Below are positions 6,170 through 6,930 of a stretch of 6,930 nucleotides of DNA, in pieces. The DNA is taken from assembly GCA_913062745.1 (NCBI GenBank), contig CAJXXJ010000201.1:1-6930 (forward strand), in the 5' to 3' direction. The position numbers and the translations under genes are program-made. Every line of letters starts with the position of its first letter. Position 1 is the stretch's first letter. The notes below the pieces were generated by a model, which saw nothing but the letters and a program-made list of their open reading frames with translations, was not told the origin of the DNA and did not search any database. Source of the DNA: an uncultured Phaeodactylibacter sp. (GTDB lineage Bacteria; Bacteroidota; Bacteroidia; Chitinophagales; Saprospiraceae).

Positions 6170-6222
6170 GGGGCCCCTGGCCGATCTGCCACGGCTTATT
6201 TTGACTCCCACCTGCAAACAGA

Positions 6223-6250
6223 AAAGGCCCGCTGCAATCAACGGGCCTTT
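6223..6250 (-). terminator. Rho-independent terminator of the SOD gene
   Basis: AAAGGCCCG (6223-6231) and CGGGCCTTT (6242-6250) form a perfect 9-bp stem around a 10-nt loop, 23 nt after the SOD stop codon. On the minus strand the arm ends in TTT and continues TCTGTTTG, a short but usable U-rich tail. Confidence 0.82.
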
Positions 6251-6273
6251 CCAACTTACTGTAAATCTTCACC

Positions 6274-6906
6274 TTAGAAGGAAGAAGCTCCTTCGTTTGC
6301 GTCGTTGTAGTTTTCGCTTACCTTGCCCCAGTCCACTACATTGAAAAACGCCTGAATGTAATCCGGACGGCGATTTTGGTAATTGAGGTAGTAGGCGTGC
6401 TCCCAAACATCAAGGCCGAGGATCGGCGTGCCGTCAGCATCCACTACGTCCATCAGCGGATTGTCCTGATTCGCAGTGGAAGTGACGAAGAGCTTATCGT
6501 CTTTGTCTACGCACAGCCATGCCCAGCCAGAACCGAACTGTCCAGCTGCTGCTGCAGCGAATTCTTCCTTGAACTTATCGTAAGAGCCAAAGTCACGCTC
6601 AATCGCTTTGTGGATATTCATGCGGGAAGAAGGCTCACCGCCACCGTCCGGAGACATGACCTCCCAGAACAGCTTGTGGTTGTAGAAACCACCGCCGTTA
6701 TTGCGTACCGCTGCACCATGCTTGGAAACATTGGCGAGGATTTCTTTAATGCTTTTGTTTTCCAGCTCGGTGCCCTCAATGGCAGCATTGAGCTTGGAAG
6801 TATAGCCAGCGTGGTGCTTGGTATGGTGGATTTCCATAGTGCGGGCATCAATATGCGGCTCCAGGGCATCGTAGGCATAAGGTAATTGAGGAAGTTCGAA
6901 AGCCAT
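6274..6906 (-). CDS. sodA: Superoxide dismutase, Fe/Mn family, Mn-type residues
   Basis: This enzyme converts superoxide to hydrogen peroxide and oxygen. With no signal peptide it should be cytosolic. The 210 residues match the family. Metal ligands are H27 (MEIHHTKHH), H77 (NHKLFW), D166 and H170 ([12 protein letters not shown]). The helical hairpin N-terminal domain (1-90) and alpha/beta C-terminal domain are complete. The metal-tuning residues are of the Mn type: Gly at 73 (NNGGGFYNH) and Gln at 147 (TANQDNP), whereas Fe enzymes carry Gln at the former position. A cambialistic enzyme cannot be excluded. The ATG at 6906 opens [20 protein letters not shown], the usual family start. The 24 nt upstream in the window contain no Shine-Dalgarno sequence, and the promoter must lie beyond the right edge. 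The gene has its own terminator and appears monocistronic at its 3' end. Confidence 0.96.
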   Translation of the reverse strand: MAFELPQLPYAYDALEPHIDARTMEIHHTKHHAGYTSKLNAAIEGTELENKSIKEILANVSKHGAAVRNNGGGFYNHKLFWEVMSPDGGGEPSSRMNIHKAIERDFGSYDKFKEEFAAAAAGQFGSGWAWLCVDKDDKLFVTSTANQDNPLMDVVDADGTPILGLDVWEHAYYLNYQNRRPDYIQAFFNVVDWGKVSENYNDANEGASSF

Positions 6907-6930
6907 AGGTAAGGGTTTTTGTCAGTTAAG

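Larger units (their letters stand above)
5809..6273. other. 465-bp gap between convergent genes
   Basis: This gap separates the lipoprotein gene (plus) from the SOD gene (minus). It holds two strong hairpin terminators (5867-5904 and 6223-6250). Between them is a visibly AT-rich stretch (about 5905-6160) with a predicted minus-strand promoter, a 23-codon hydrophobic frame and several small inverted repeats: 6063-6068/6078-6083, 6010-6015/6043-6048, 6134-6139/6150-6155, and the palindrome AGGGGCCCCT at 6169-6178. I see no tRNA, rRNA, attachment site or mobile-element end. Confidence 0.7.

Noticed and set aside
6105..6344. 79-codon plus-strand frame
   Set aside because: It runs through the SOD terminator and into the 3' end of SOD, and has no plausible start signal.
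6376..6885. 169-codon plus-strand open frame
   Set aside because: It is antisense to SOD, whose metal ligands are all present on the minus strand.

Overview
The window looks like ordinary chromosomal core DNA from a member of the Bacteroidota. Four observations support this. Genes lack Shine-Dalgarno sequences. Several gene starts are preceded by the Bacteroidota promoter pair (TTG/TTTG near -33 and TAnnTTTG near -7). FabI carries a TISQSP...TTAGSG stretch that I associate with Bacteroidota enzymes. The one envelope protein is a lipoprotein. A mid-range GC content would fit a Saprospiria- or Cytophagia-like lineage, but I cannot fix the genus from sequence alone.

Layout from left to right. 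Positions 1-149 hold a minus-strand promoter aimed out of the window and the aconitase terminator. Positions 150-2429 (minus) encode a mitochondrial-type aconitase of the TCA cycle. Positions 2430-2683 hold its promoter, a possibly folded leader, an 11-bp direct repeat and the fabI terminator. fabI (2684-3487) and recN (3497-5155) are both minus-strand, only 9 nt apart, and read as a recN-fabI operon. The divergent gap 5156-5319 carries a recN promoter overlapped by a perfect 7-7-7 inverted repeat that looks like an operator. Positions 5320-5808 (plus) encode a small lipoprotein of unknown function. Positions 5809-6273 are a 465-bp gap between convergent genes. Positions 6274-6906 (minus) encode an Mn-type superoxide dismutase.

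The genes cover central carbon metabolism (an oxidant-sensitive 4Fe-4S aconitase), superoxide defence (SOD), double-strand-break repair (RecN) and fatty-acid synthesis (FabI). A shared oxidative or DNA-damage stress theme is possible but is inference only, since most of these genes appear to be separate transcription units.

I see no mobile element, CRISPR array, rRNA, tRNA or defence system. The least explained part is the AT-rich gap between the lipoprotein and SOD genes. On the minus strand it has a near-consensus promoter, about 270 nt of transcript and a terminator with a strong U-tract. Inside lies a 23-codon, very hydrophobic reading frame. It may be an undescribed small RNA or small-membrane-peptide unit, but the evidence is sequence pattern only.
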